Origin: Xanthostigma xanthostigma
Lineage: Eukaryota > Arthropoda > Insecta > Raphidioptera > Raphidiidae
Length of the DNA stretch: 64,000 nt
Reading direction: 5' to 3'
Assembly: GCA_963575645.1 (NCBI GenBank)
Contig: OY754470.1
Location: 8,378,501 to 8,442,500, forward strand
The stretch's first letter is position 1. Every line of letters begins with the position of its first letter. Both the position numbers and the translations under genes were made by a program. Under the pieces are notes generated by a model. That model searched no databases. It worked only from the letters and a program-made list of their open reading frames with translations, and was not told where the DNA came from. Positions 12,904 to 23,917 of the stretch are shown piece after piece.

Positions 12904-13063
12904 AAAAAAATTGAACCTCCTTCAAAAAAAGGTCACTAAAAAGCGTAAAATAACAAAGTTTTGAGAACGGCATCAAACTGAAATAATTAAATTGGTTCCG
13001 TTCTCAAAACTTTGTTATTTTATGCTTTTTAGTGACCCTTTTTTGAAGACGGTTCATTTTTTT
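12904..13063. repeat. Palindrome of the ACTAAAAAG foldback family
   Basis: Inverted arms of about 65 bp (12904-12970 and 12998-13063) run from TTGAACC..CTTCAAAAAA through GGTCACTAAAAAG to AAAACTTTGTTATTTTA. The outer arm motif also occurs in the palindrome that begins near 63806, marking one family. Confidence 0.8.
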
Positions 13064-13246
13064 AATTCACTGAACTGTTTTTTTTTATTTATATGAGATT
13101 ATCTTTGAGACATACTCTAACGAATAAAAAAAGAATAATCGAAATCGGTTCACAGCCGGGGAAGATATCGTCGGACAGACATACAAAAAAAAAACAGTCA
13201 AATAGAGAACCTCCTCATTTTTTTAGAAGTCGATTAAAAATGAAAC
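13064..13246 (-). repeat. Fragment of the ACCGACTTCAAAAAAGGAGGAGG-type repeat
   Basis: In reverse orientation it contains a diverged form of the dispersed insect repeat that begins at 63507 (AATCGACTTCT then GAGGAGGTTCTC, followed by a T-rich part and ATCGGTTC). It is non-coding. Confidence 0.5.
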
Positions 13247-13664
13247 ATTGATAATATTACCAGTTGGCAGCTCTCGAATTTATAGGAACTTACTAAGCAA
13301 ACAACACATTTTAAGTTACGTATTGGAGGTAAGCATAACGACATGGCGCGTAGCTGGGAACAGAAATAAACCTTTTTTTTATTTAAAAAAAAGGTTTATC
13401 CAATTTATGTTCACATATATAGAGCATATGCATATATATAAGAGGATATCACGTGGTGTGACCCGGACATATAAGTTATCTAGCCAGTATTATCAAATCA
13501 CAGTTGGGCTAAAACTTCACAAAATATCCGTGAACAGAACCCGTCAGATCCAACACTAGGACTGCATTATACCAAGGTTTAAATAAACCTTCTAAGTCAC
13601 GAAACGTTTTAATTACGTCTAAATATTGATATAATTAAATAGTTTCCGTTTGTCAAAACTGTAA

Positions 13665-13742
13665 ATTACATTTGAAAAAATACATTTGAAAAATTACATT
13701 TGAAAAATTACATTTGAAAAATTACATTTGAAAAATTACATT
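13665..13742. repeat. Tandem repeat, 14-bp unit
   Basis: Five head-to-tail copies of TACATTTGAAAAAT (the first with one change), then a partial unit. Copies 2-5 are identical, so the expansion is recent. Confidence 0.95.
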
Positions 13743-13806
13743 ATTTATTTATCACTGGCAATCTAAATTCAACATTTTATTCAATCTCTTTTGATTGCAT
13801 TATTAT

Positions 13807-14275
13807 TCTAAATATATAAAAGGAAACCGTGACTGACTGACTGACTGATCAACGCACAGTTCAAACCACAGGACGGATTAGACTGAAATTAGGCACACAA
13901 ATAGTTAACGAACGGATTTTTGAAAATTCAACCCCTAAAAGGGTGTAACGGGGATTCAAAATTTGCATAGAGAAATCATATAAGATAGATGTATCAATTC
14001 TAAAATGCGCAGGATTACTCCTGTCAACAAATAAATAAACACGTCTTTCATGCTTTTTCAAAAACAACCCCTTCAGAGAGTGAAAATAGGTAAATAGTCT
14101 AAAAATCAACATGGGTGTCATTTTCAAGGTTTGTCAGGACGTTGATCACGTAAATGTCATCAATTGTGAAATTTTGTTAGGGAGGCCTACGTCGAGAAAT
14201 GAGTAACTATGACAAATAACGGGAATGCATCCGTGTTTCGTCTCAATCGCGTGCGATGCCGCGGGTAACGGCTAG
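13807..14275 (+). mobile_element. Non-autonomous Helitron-like element
   Basis: The body carries the widespread phrases ACTGACTGACTGACTGATCA, CAACGCACAG and AACCCCTAAAAGGGTG. It closes GCCGCGGGTAACGGCTAG|T, with GCCG/CGGC able to pair next to the terminus. The 5' limit (TCTAAATATATAAAAGG) is approximate because the preceding base is T, not A. It is non-coding; the minus open frame at 13861-14127 is chance. Confidence 0.7.
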
Positions 14276-15290
14276 TGTAAATATAAAGGTAACGTTGATT
14301 TTTAGGCTGTATACAGTCCGTTGGTATGACTCATTGGGAAATAAGTAAATATATAAATATTGTACTGCAGTGTATAACATATTAATTTTGTTTATGCTGA
14401 TGTTAACATTCAAAAAAGTAAGAATACTGAGTAATGAACAATCTAAATGTAAACAACACATTTCATTTTACAACATAAAAAACAATAAAATATCGAAAAC
14501 GTTCAATAATTATGGTATGCCACTTGTTAATTGTATTTACATAAAAAATTTTACATTAAAACTGTTTGTATATTGTCTATGTTATGTAAAAACAACTAAA
14601 AAACTAAAATTGTTTGGTGATACATTTGTTTACTGTTAATTAACAAACTTATCAATGAAAACAAAATAATTTTATAAATACAGAACAGATTTACTATCGG
14701 TACAGGAAACAAATGAGTTTTTACGGTCGATAATTTTGATGTATTGTGTCAATTTTTGAAATCCAATTGTCCGAACACGTAGCTAAAACGTATGTTTTAC
14801 ACCTGGATCTGCAATTGTTTGTCATAAATATTCTGCGTTCAAAAATAAATTGTACGTACATTTATGTGGGAAAAAAAAAGAAAATAAACTCAACATTTGC
14901 TAGCCATATGGGCCACAAAACGCTTCCATTCACAGTTTCTCAATATGCTGTTTGACATTATTTCGATAAATAAAAAAATACAATGCATTTGTTAAAACAT
15001 TGTATTATTTTTTTAACTATTGCTATCGAATCGTAAAAGAATCTATTTCCTTTTGAAACACCTTTTTCGTAAAAAGATGCCACATAAACCTGAACACGAT
15101 TATGTTTAAATTTACCAAAAAAATCAGGTGTTGAACTATCTTACTCAGTAGTTGCCCGTTAAGAAAAAAATTTCGATGAAAATCTGATTTGAATAGGTTA
15201 CAATTGATTTATTTTTTAAAAGATGAATAACGTCTGACTTTTCTATAGTGTGAAAACAGCTTTGTAAGATGGTGTATCGTGTAAGTTTTA
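14276..15290. other. AT-rich stretch, nothing recognised
   Basis: Several open frames of 70-90 codons occur but have lysine/asparagine/isoleucine-rich, AT-driven composition and no domain. Confidence 0.45.
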
Positions 15291-15298
15291 CCTTAAAT

Positions 15299-15621
15299 CA
15301 GTGCGGTGTCAAAAATACAGCCCGCGGGCCTCATCCGGCCTTCAAGCCATCTCAATACGGCCCGGGACCAGAATCTATCCAGTGAGGATTTTAGACACTT
15401 GACATCAATGAGCTTATAAAAAACAAGAGACCTCAGGTGTTTGGATCCTCAAGCTCAAGATAATTTACCATTTTTATTACTTTTATATGAAAATTGATTC
15501 AAACTAAATAAATAAAGATTTTAATTTAGAATGTGTTTTAGTTTTTAATTTAGAATTTGGCCCGCTAAGACACCCTAAATTTTATAAATGGTGCTTTAGA
15601 AAAATCAGTCTGACATCCCTG
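15299..15621. mobile_element. hAT-like MITE with near-exact 8-bp target duplication
   Basis: The ends are CAGTGCGGTGTCAAAA and, reversed from the right, CAGGGATGTCAGAC. The flanking 8-mers are CCTTAAAT (15291-15298) and CTTTAAAT (15622-15629), one mismatch. A second copy is at 3966-4301. It is 323 bp and non-coding. Confidence 0.75.
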
Positions 15622-15629
15622 CTTTAAAT

Positions 15630-16113
15630 CACTAAAAAGCAACTGTCGTGTGAGATCCAAAACATGTAAAATTGGGAAAAAGTATTAAAAGTGTCATAAC
15701 TTTGTGTTTTTTAAATATTTTATCAGCTAGATATCTTTATCTGATACACAACTATCTGGAGTAATGAAAAAAATGGCCATTACTTACAAATAAATAATTA
15801 TAATCTGTCAAGAAGATTTTGTTACATCAAATGTAATTTTTATTCCTTTTGTATTATTTAAAATTATTATTAAATTTTTTTAACTGTCTTCATTTCTTCG
15901 CAAGTGCTAGTCACAGTTATTTTTTCGCGATTTTTAGGTAATTCCTAATGATGGTATATTTGAAATTTAATATTAAAATTTATTTTATATTTCCATGGTG
16001 ACTTAACTTTTTGTTTAATAATAGTGTAAACTCAAAAATATAAAAATACCGGTTTTTAATTTTAACATTTTTTATGTGTTGCTAATTTAGGTCGACCTAG
16101 TGATAATCCAATA
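15630..16113. other. AT-rich stretch, nothing recognised
   Basis: No domain, RNA gene or bounded repeat was seen. Confidence 0.5.
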
Positions 16114-16273
16114 AAAAATTGGTTATCTGTAAAGTCGGTTTACGGACGATAGTTTTACGTGATAACGTATTCCGCTCGAATATCATATTTAAGTCAGGCG
16201 GAACGTGACACATTTCGGAACGTGCAGACACATTTCGGAACGTGACACTTTTTCGTGCATCACGTCAAAAAAA
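16114..16273 (-). repeat. Short copy of the ACGTGATAACGT / AACGTTCC element
   Basis: It carries both ends of the family seen at 29411-30055 and 54851-55513 (GTAAAGTCGGTTTACGGACG and CACGTCAAAAAAATG), in reverse orientation, with only about 160 bp between. The internal part repeats GGAACGTG with CACATTTC, related to the AACGTTCC array of the longer copies. Confidence 0.75.
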
Positions 16274-17120
16274 TGAACTATGTATACCTATAATTAGATA
16301 CGTTTTACTAAATTGTAGCTTTTGTAAGTAAAGTAGTTTTAGCGTCTGTGTTGTTAATTATAGAAAAAGTTTGATGCAAATAATGAATAAGAAAAAAGTT
16401 TTGGATACGAAAATGGATTAAATATTATCAGGAGCATAGTAATAAAATTATGCATTTTTAAAAACGTACCTGTAAGCATTTTTCTATCAAAAAATCTTAA
16501 TACTTTTATTTTTTCAACGATAATTAATCACTACACCATTTACGTAATGCACTATTTTGACTCAAAAATAACCTATAATAGTTTTTTTTATAGTTTTATC
16601 TACAAAACGCGCACAATACTCACATATTTTTTAATATGATCTATCAATATTGCTCACTTGTCTTGTCACAAATATTTTTTAATAAAAAAACCACACTTTT
16701 AATTCTCAACTTCCATTAGACAACTATATGCACTGACTTATAAATTTGAACTATTAGTTAATTAGATAACAGTCCTTGATAGTGTCAAAAAGGTAATCGT
16801 TCGTATTGCTGCGTTTGAGTTACTGATTTCGCACGGAAGTTTGACGTCAGTGCATCAAAAATATACTGATGTACAACTCCCAAAGGATCGTAGTATACCT
16901 AGGCCATACTAGAGAGTATGTAATTGTCAGCACACCTCCCGAAATCCATTCACACCATCTGCCACGATTGGGAACACAGTTGGAGCGGCCATATATACAG
17001 GCGACGGTCCGGTGAGACCTTGCACACAAGTATATAATACGTATGCGTGTACAATATTCGGCACACACACTGTATACAAGCTGATTCATAAGTGGCAGTC
17101 GGAATTAAACCTAGTAGTCT
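16274..17120. other. Intergenic stretch, nothing recognised
   Basis: The minus open frame at 16847-17089 lies in slightly less AT-rich sequence but shows no domain. Confidence 0.4.
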
Positions 17121-17290
17121 AAAAAATAAAGAAAGTTACTTCTTACCACAACAGTTTTATTAGCGTATTTATATTTCGGGAGCTATGCTCTCATCTTCAG
17201 CAAACTTCAGTTTGAGCATAGCATAGCTCCTAAAATGTACATCTGCTAATAAAACTGTTGTGGTAAGAAGTAACTTTTCTTTATTTTTTA
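17121..17290. repeat. Palindromic foldback with CTGAAGA motif
   Basis: Inverted arms of about 65 bp carry GTTACTTCTTACCACAACAG and its complement. The minus-strand centre reads CTGAAGATGAGAGCATAGCTC and then CCGAAATA, a variant of the CTGAAGA-hairpin-GAAA motif found in other palindromes here. Confidence 0.8.
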
Positions 17291-17679
17291 TTTATGTTTC
17301 AACCACAGTGCTCTTAATATTTGTATTAGTAGTCTATAGTTCATATTATGTCCCTTTTTGACGAATTCCAGTCCACCTTCACCGAAAATTATGATTATGG
17401 TGTCATTCGATTCGGAATGACATCTGGAACTTTTTGAAAAAATTGTAGTGGGGGACAAAAAACTGCAAAAGTCATAAAATTTTAGTAAAAAAAAGAGGTG
17501 TTTGGTTTTTTGCGAATATCTCAAAAACTATTGCAGTTATCTGAAATCAAAAAAATATTTTGAAAGAGCAGGAAATTAAAAAGTTCCACCAATATATATT
17601 TTTTTTAATTTAAAGAGGAAAGTAGGGCGAAAAAAATTGTTTTTCAATTTTTTATACGACAAGCTAAAAAACACGAAAA

Positions 17680-18139
17680 TAGTGTAACTTCTTTATAACG
17701 TCCTTCGTTATAACGAAAAACTTGCTATAACGTAGAAATTTTTACAATTTGGTTGGTTTACCTTAAAACCGATACATTAATATCCTCTTTATAACGCAAT
17801 AGCCATTCTCTATTACGAAGAAATATGTTCATATTTAGGCGTCAGCAACTATTTACAGACGTAAAAAGGTCGATTCTGAACCATCAACTCACTTGATGCC
17901 GCCAAACTTATTGAAAAATTCCTATTAATTAATGAAGATGATTCCACCATATCCCAAGACACGTATAAGATACTTAAAATTTAAAACAAATATTGGCATA
18001 GCAGAAAAACGTCAGGCAAAGTTAACAGACTATATGTGATTGGAATAAATTAATTATATGAAATTTGGTTATTTTTCTTTCTTCCCTCCATATAACAAAA
18101 ACTCGGTCCCTTGAGATTCGTTATAAAGAGGTTACACTG
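17680..18139 (+). mobile_element. pogo/Tigger-like DNA transposon, internally deleted
   Basis: The terminal inverted repeats match at 19 of 20 positions: AGTGTAACTTCTTTATAACG on the left and, reversed, AGTGTAACCTCTTTATAACG on the right, each preceded by one end base. TA follows the right end, as expected for Tc1/mariner-type target sites; the left TA is mutated. Extra TATAACG motifs lie inside the left end. It keeps the tail of a transposase frame (17889-17984). Confidence 0.75.
17889..17984 (+). pseudogene. C-terminal remnant of a pogo-like transposase
   Basis: A frame of 31 codons plus TAA reads SLDAAKLIEKFLLINEDDST and on to a terminal YKILKI. The pattern (an alanine/leucine helix followed by an acidic patch and a short final helix ending in a stop) is typical of the extreme C-terminus of pogo/CENP-B-type transposases in insects. 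The host element's ends bracket it in the correct place, just before the right terminus. The catalytic DDE core and DNA-binding domains are gone, so this copy cannot be active. The assignment rests on pattern and context, not on an alignment. Confidence 0.55.
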
Positions 18140-18433
18140 TATTAAAAATTACCAATATAAAAAAAAAAAATAGCCCAAAAAACGCCATCGCAAACATCAT
18201 TCCGTGAGAAATAACACCCCACTTAGTTTGATTGCATGATAAAAAAAATAAATTGACAATATTAAAAATAAAAATATATAAATAAATATGAAGTCGAATA
18301 TGGAATAGTTAATATAAACAAAACAAAAAAAAATGTATTGAATCTGCGACCTTCTGCGTACAAAGTTGACATCCATTAAGGTACCGTAACCGATTGGTGT
18401 ATAACTGTGTTCATGGTACCTATATATAATATA

Positions 18434-18778
18434 CTAGCGGCCCTGTACGTGCTTCGCTACGTATAAAGTGAAATAATAAAACAATTTAATTGGAACATCT
18501 ATCTATCTATTTTATTTATTTTAAAATATACATGGACGTATATGTGTGTACGTCGAGCACTCCGGCTGCGCCGTCGTGCCCGGTGCAAAAGAACGAATGG
18601 GGAAGGAAGAAAAAAAATTTAGGGGTGGACTACCCCTAACATTTAGGGGGATGAAAAATAGATGTTGGCCGATTCTCATAGATACCGGATAAGCACAAAA
18701 AATTTCATCAAAATCGGTCAAGCCGTTTCGGAGGAGTATGGCAACGAAAACTGTGACACGAGAATTTTATATATAAGA
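18434..18778 (-). mobile_element. Non-autonomous Helitron
   Basis: On the minus strand it starts A|TCTTATATATAAAATTCTC, continues CGAAACGGCTTGACCGATTT, and ends GGGCCGCTAG|T. This is a widespread insect Helitron family with A|TC...CTAG|T ends. The minus open frame at 18521-18721 is a by-product. It has no coding capacity. Confidence 0.8.
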
Positions 18779-18785
18779 TAATTAT

Positions 18786-19117
18786 ACAAATAAATAAAAT
18801 TATATCGGCCAATTTTTTCAGACTGTATATTGACAAAAATATATATAATTAATACATTAACGTTTCGATCCGGATTTGGACCATCTTCAGATTTCAGAAC
18901 TGATCTAAAAAATATAAAAAATAATTAATATTTAGTTTCTAATTAGTGTTTTTATAAAATTCGTTCAAAGTTATTAATATCAAAATATTGGTCCAAATCC
19001 GGATAGAAACGTTAATGTATTAATTATATATTTTTTGTTAATATATTGTCTGAAAAATTGGTCGATAATTTTATTTGTTGAAGAGTTCTAATCAGACGTT
19101 AATCAAAAATTTGTATA
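18786..19117. repeat. Foldback family A, copy 1
   Basis: Inverted halves share AATAAATAAAATTAT, CAATTTTTTCAGAC and CATTAACGTTTCGATCCGG. The right end adds the family tail TCTAATCAGACGTTAATC. The left arm (minus strand) carries the complete CTGAAGA-hairpin-GAAACG core at 18862-18890. Confidence 0.8.
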
Positions 19118-19139
19118 ATTATATATAATACAATATTAA

Positions 19140-19400
19140 ATAATGTTATAGGGTAGCGAATCGGGACACATGGACAGACGTATATGTAGTGATCATCCTG
19201 TAGACGACAGCGTGCCCCGTACACCGGCTGCCGGCGTCGTTTTACCTGATAAGGGGATAACGGCCACACAAAGAGTATAGTGAGTATACACTAACGCCCG
19301 TCGCCCGACCTCCACCGCACATCCAAGTGCCCGCCCCCCTCTCTCATATGTGAACGCATTATTCTCCCGCGGTCCGGCTTCAGGCTTTTTGTTGCAGATT
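19140..19400. other. GC-rich island of unknown role
   Basis: GC and CpG content rise sharply here (for example ACCGGCTGCCGGCGTCG and GCCCGCCCCCC). It could be a promoter, but no transcript signal or adjacent exon is convincing. Confidence 0.3.
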
Positions 19401-19662
19401 TAATTGTATTTATTATTTATTGAAGGTAATTTAAGGTACATTGTTCAGAACACGTGTACGTACCTATAATGTATGCCGTACACTTTTTATTTTTAAACGC
19501 AATACATTGCGCTCGTGTGATTTTTAACGGACTTATACAATTTTCTATCTATATATATTAAATTTGGTTTTTGTTTGCCATAGTTCAAACGATTGAAAGG
19601 CAATTTATTAATTCACTATATAGTCTGTTTGGAAATATATAGAAATGAAATAGTGTCTAGAC

Positions 19663-20016
19663 CAGGGGTCGGCAACCTTTTGAGACGGAAGAGCCAAAAG
19701 TTACAATTTACAAAATTTCCTAGTTTTTAAAGAGCCACTAAACATTTTCTTTTCAGTATTATAGTATTTGCTTATGTAGGTATAATATATATATATATAT
19801 CCGGGGACGACACGTCGCGACGGGGGCGTTGCGGGTGAGACGCGAGTGGAAATGGCTGAGAGATATAGACATGGTACTCAATCATGGATCGATTGAACGA
19901 TTTTTAAAGGTTTATATAATGAAATAATTATTTTTTACGTATGGAACTGGAGAGCCTCAACTTTACATCAAAAGAGCCGCATGCGGATTGCGGGAGCCGC
20001 AAGTTGCCGACCCCTG
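19663..20016. mobile_element. Non-autonomous hAT with exact 8-bp target duplication
   Basis: The ends are CAGGGGTCGGCAACCTTTT and, reversed from the right, CAGGGGTCGGCAACTTGC. Both flanks carry GTCTAGAC (19655-19662 and 20017-20024), which fits the hAT target rule nTnnnnAn. Subterminal AGAGCC motifs repeat near both ends. It is 354 bp and non-coding; intact ends and duplication suggest a fairly recent insertion. Confidence 0.92.
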
Positions 20017-20024
20017 GTCTAGAC

Positions 20025-20949
20025 TAAAACATAAAATTCTTTGTAAGTAGGTACGTATGTGTGTTTGAACGGATTTAACTTAAAAAAAACTATTTAACAG
20101 TTTTTGAAATGTTTCTTATGATTCCAGAAATACTACAGGTTATATGTTTTATTTCACTATTTTATCGCAAAGTTAATTAATTAAAAATTTATTTTTTAGC
20201 ATTATACAAAAACACATATATAATCGCAACGATTGTCAAGGCAAACCGGTATTCCTTCTTCTCCCGCGTCTGTGTTATATATTACCGGTATATATAAGGT
20301 GTAAAACAGCCAGTTTTAGGAAGGTTGGCCAATTAGTAAGCTATCAGATCATGGAAAAATTCAAGCCAAAAAGTGAGAATATTTAATTTTTTAAGTCTTA
20401 ACTCCCAAAATTCGGATAAAAAAGAAAACCGAAGTAGATTTTCTCGAGAATGACGCATTTCCGACCCCCAAATGTAAAGGTTAAATCATTCCAAATGAAT
20501 CATAGTTTCTTTTGCCGAGAGGAATACGAGCAATTACCGGTCACTCGCTATACTCTATACTCTATAGAAACAAAGTTGACACTTGACCGATTTTTGTGTA
20601 TACATACTGTGAAAACAATATGCATGAAAAATAATGTATAAACTATAAAGTATACACCTCCTTATTTGTTATACGATAAATTGTACACAAAATTTAACAT
20701 CATAGTTAAATGAGCTGCCATCAGGCATTTTAACAAGCTCATTATATACGCCATTGTAACCTATTGTACATCTTAAATTAACTTTTAAACAGCCTAAAGC
20801 TTGACATAGGTATAAATAGTAAATAATAGAACGAAGACGTCAGAAGGAAATCACATTGTGATTGTACTCCATGCAACTGAAAAGTTTTCTCAGATTATAT
20901 TATTTATATAATAGTCTGTGCAAGTATAATTGCAAGCTAGGTTGCATCA
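20025..20949. other. AT-rich stretch, nothing recognised
   Basis: No domain or bounded repeat was seen; the open frame 20450-20641 has no recognisable domain. Confidence 0.45.
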
Positions 20950-20957
20950 CTAATAAC

Positions 20958-21492
20958 TAGTGATGTGCCGGATCGTTAAAAATGTATATCCGCGGATACG
21001 GATCTGAATACGGATATTTGGTTTCAAGTTCCGCGGATACGGATCTTAACTTTCTTAGAGTACGCGGCGGTAAATATTGCACATCGACCTTTGGAAAGAG
21101 ACTATCTGTTATGGGAAAAAGTTATTGACCTCTTTAAGAGTTAACTCTCATAACAGATTGTCTCTTTCCAAAGATCGATGTGCAATATCTCATTATAAAG
21201 ATAGTTTTTTAGTACCTTTGAGTTATGTACTATTGGTATGGTACTCACTACGATAAATGTTTGCAATATAAATGTGTCAAATACGATTTTAAAAAATAAA
21301 AAATAATCTGAATGGAATTAAACAGTTTTTCATTATTACCTAATCACCTATATATATACAAAATTTCATCTATGAATTGAAAATTAATAAGGTAAAAGAT
21401 CTGTAAAAGATCCGCCAAAAACTAACGGATACGGATACGGATCTTTCTTCTCCCTCGGATATCCGCGGATACGGATATCCGGCACATCACTA
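20958..21492. mobile_element. Non-autonomous hAT with GGATACGGAT subterminal repeats
   Basis: Terminal repeats TAGTGATGTGCCGGAT match at both ends, and exact 8-bp duplications CTAATAAC flank it (20950-20957 and 21493-21500). Many copies of CGGATACGGATA/C cluster just inside both ends, as expected for transposase-binding sites. The interior contains a further long inverted repeat at about 21078-21184. It has no transposase remnant. Confidence 0.92.
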
Positions 21493-21649
21493 CTAATAAC
21501 ATACACGTATGATCTCATAAAATAAGTTAATTGTAAGACAATGAGGTAACCTCACATTTTTTTCCTTTTAATGGTTAGATTATACATTATAAATACCCAA
21601 CAAAACATCTCAAAAGTGTGTACATTTTTAAGTAATTTTAAACATATAA

Positions 21650-21798
21650 GGTATGTTCCAAGCAATCAGGGAACGGTAACAGAACTTGTGCACTAGCTAA
21701 AACGAAACTGTTATTTTTGAGCTAGTACGCAAGACAGTCTTGCGCACTAACAAGACTGTGACGGTTCTGTTACCGTTTTCTGCTGCTTGGAACAAACC
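21650..21798. mobile_element. 149-bp MITE
   Basis: The inverted ends of about 35 bp are GGTATGTTCCAAGCA..GGGAACGGTAACAGAAC on the left and, reversed, GGTTTGTTCCAAGCAGCAG with AACGGTAACAGAAC on the right. The superfamily is unclear because the target duplication is not obvious. Confidence 0.75.
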
Positions 21799-21963
21799 TA
21801 ATGCCTATAATCAAGAAGTGAGATTCATGAGAAAAGTAGATCCAAGTATCCAAAAAATATGAGCAAAAGCTTATTCGATTCGAAAAAATATTCCGAAAAA
21901 GACGTTTTTTTATTTATTTTTTTTGTTATTAACAAAACACAAAAATCCCATAAGATTTTTGCC

Positions 21964-22721
21964 AATTAGGCTTTTGAAAAAAAAATAATTATCGATTTTT
22001 TTATTGTATTTCAAAACTTTATTATAAATAATATTGATAATCGATGCGAAAAACTTTCAAAAAACTTTTTTTAAATTAATTATAAGCAATTTAAAATTGA
22101 TAAAATATTAAAAAAAATCACGTGACTGCAAACGCACTAAAATTGTTTTTGACAGTTGTGACGTCATAATGTTAAAATGTATATACGCAGTATACTATCA
22201 ATGGCTTCTACATGTGTATTGACTAAAACTATCCTAAATTTAGTATAAAAAATTTTGTTGACAAGTAATTCTATTTAATAAATATGTGACAAATCTTTTA
22301 TAAAAGCCAATTCTGCTAATATACTTACTGTAGATATTATTTATGATCACAGATTTTCTAAAAAATGATACATTTTCGGTTCAATTCAGCTGCGGTTCGA
22401 GATGAGAAAGCATCAATGGACGTTTTTTTTCGCAAAATAATAATGTGACTGTAATTTATGAGAAACTAAATATTTTCCATTAAATATAACTAATTAATTT
22501 ATTATTTATTATTATAATAATATAAATTAACATTATGACGTCACATTATGTTCGGGAAATGTCGGCGCGTTTTCGGAACTGGGTATACAAAAATTTATTT
22601 TTAATTTGATATAACTTTTGAATTATAACGAAAATAAAAAAAAGAAAAATAGTTTTGTTATAAAACTTATATACGATCTTTCCATTTATGACAAAAAAAA
22701 ATTTCATTCAAAAGCCCAATT
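21964..22721. mobile_element. Non-autonomous DNA element, full copy
   Basis: It has short inverted ends (AATTAGGCTTTTGA and, reversed, AATTGGGCTTTTGA). Internal inverted GTGACGTCATAATG/CATTATGACGTCAC motifs lie near 22158-22172 and 22533-22546. A second, shorter copy is at 55939-56387. It has no coding capacity. Confidence 0.75.
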
Positions 22722-22845
22722 ACTCAAAAACTATAGGCGATAGCGAAAATTGAAAAAAAAGATTCTTAAAAAGGAGAATATTTCCAATAATAAAGTCCCA
22801 CTCCCGGAACTCTATCTCTATTATTTATAGTTTTAAAATAAATAA

Positions 22846-22904
22846 AATTGTCGATCAATTTATTTATTTGAAGAGTTCTATTCAGACGTTAATCAAAGAT
22901 TTGA
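22846..22904. repeat. Foldback family A, deleted copy
   Basis: Only the two outer ends remain: AATAAATAAAATTGTCGATC joined to the tail ATTCAGACGTTAATCAAAG. The centre has been lost. Confidence 0.7.
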
Positions 22905-23917
22905 ATTTTATAGTTTTAATTTAACGTTGAAAATAGGGTACCGCGCGGCCATTACAGCTTGAGCGCAACGCCCTGTTGAGAGAGTACAACACATAAAATA
23001 GTTTTTTTAAAGTATTAAATAACAATTTAAAAAGACTAAATTATGGTGCCATCTTAACACTTGAAAGAATGTCTCGTTCAAAAATTTATTTTTAAAATAG
23101 TTATTGTTAACAAAATATTTTTTTTCGAAAAACCGTCAAAATTTTCAAAATCCTGGTATGCGAAACTACCGCTGTTGTGCCGGTGTCCGAACTCTTACTC
23201 GAGGAACTCTAAGAAGGGAATGAGAGGGAGAAAAGAGTGGGAGAGACGCGTCTCTAGAGATCGGGAAAACAAGGTATTTGGAGCCTTCAGGTGATTTATA
23301 CACACATATACATAGACAAGTTTCTTAATGTCAAGTGTTTTGTTTGATGTTATACATTATTATGTGTATATGTATGCGAAAGTACTTACATATTATACGG
23401 TATCTAACTTCTACTACAAGACATCTGTTCATTTTCTCTCTGTGTTGATTTTGCTTGATTAAATAACAGTTACTATTAATTACTGTCTAACGTTTCATTA
23501 CTGACTCGCTAAAAATCATGTCTTCATTTTAAATTGCGTCATACCCTTTCAGAGAAACATTCATGCTGTCTTTATATTAACCATAACCTAACTTTTATTT
23601 TCTTTAAGAGTTTCGTAAGAGAAACAATATTTTTGCTTCATACAGAGGGTGTGGATTTATGCGTTATTCTTTATTTATGTACGTTTAAAATGTTTTACTA
23701 GCTGTATAGTTTCTGAGGTCAATGAGTAATTAAATATTATTAAGCATTTTTTTTCTTAACTCACTTTAAAATGACCAGATTAATCAATTTCCAGCAATGC
23801 CTATAATTATTCTAATGTTTCACCGACAGTGGTATAGTAAATAATTCGTGTATCCTACTAGACAAACTTGAAATAACTTCAAAATAACACATAGCACAAC
23901 ATAAATGTAGGTACTCT
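22905..23917. other. Intergenic stretch, nothing recognised
   Basis: The open frame at 23061-23294 lacks a recognisable domain. A purine-rich patch (GGGAGAAAAGAGTGGGAGAG) is at about 23227. Confidence 0.4.

Noticed and set aside
13834-13849. GACT tandem repeat as a CRISPR or satellite
   Set aside because: It is the fixed internal phrase of a Helitron family. No spacer-repeat array exists anywhere in the window.
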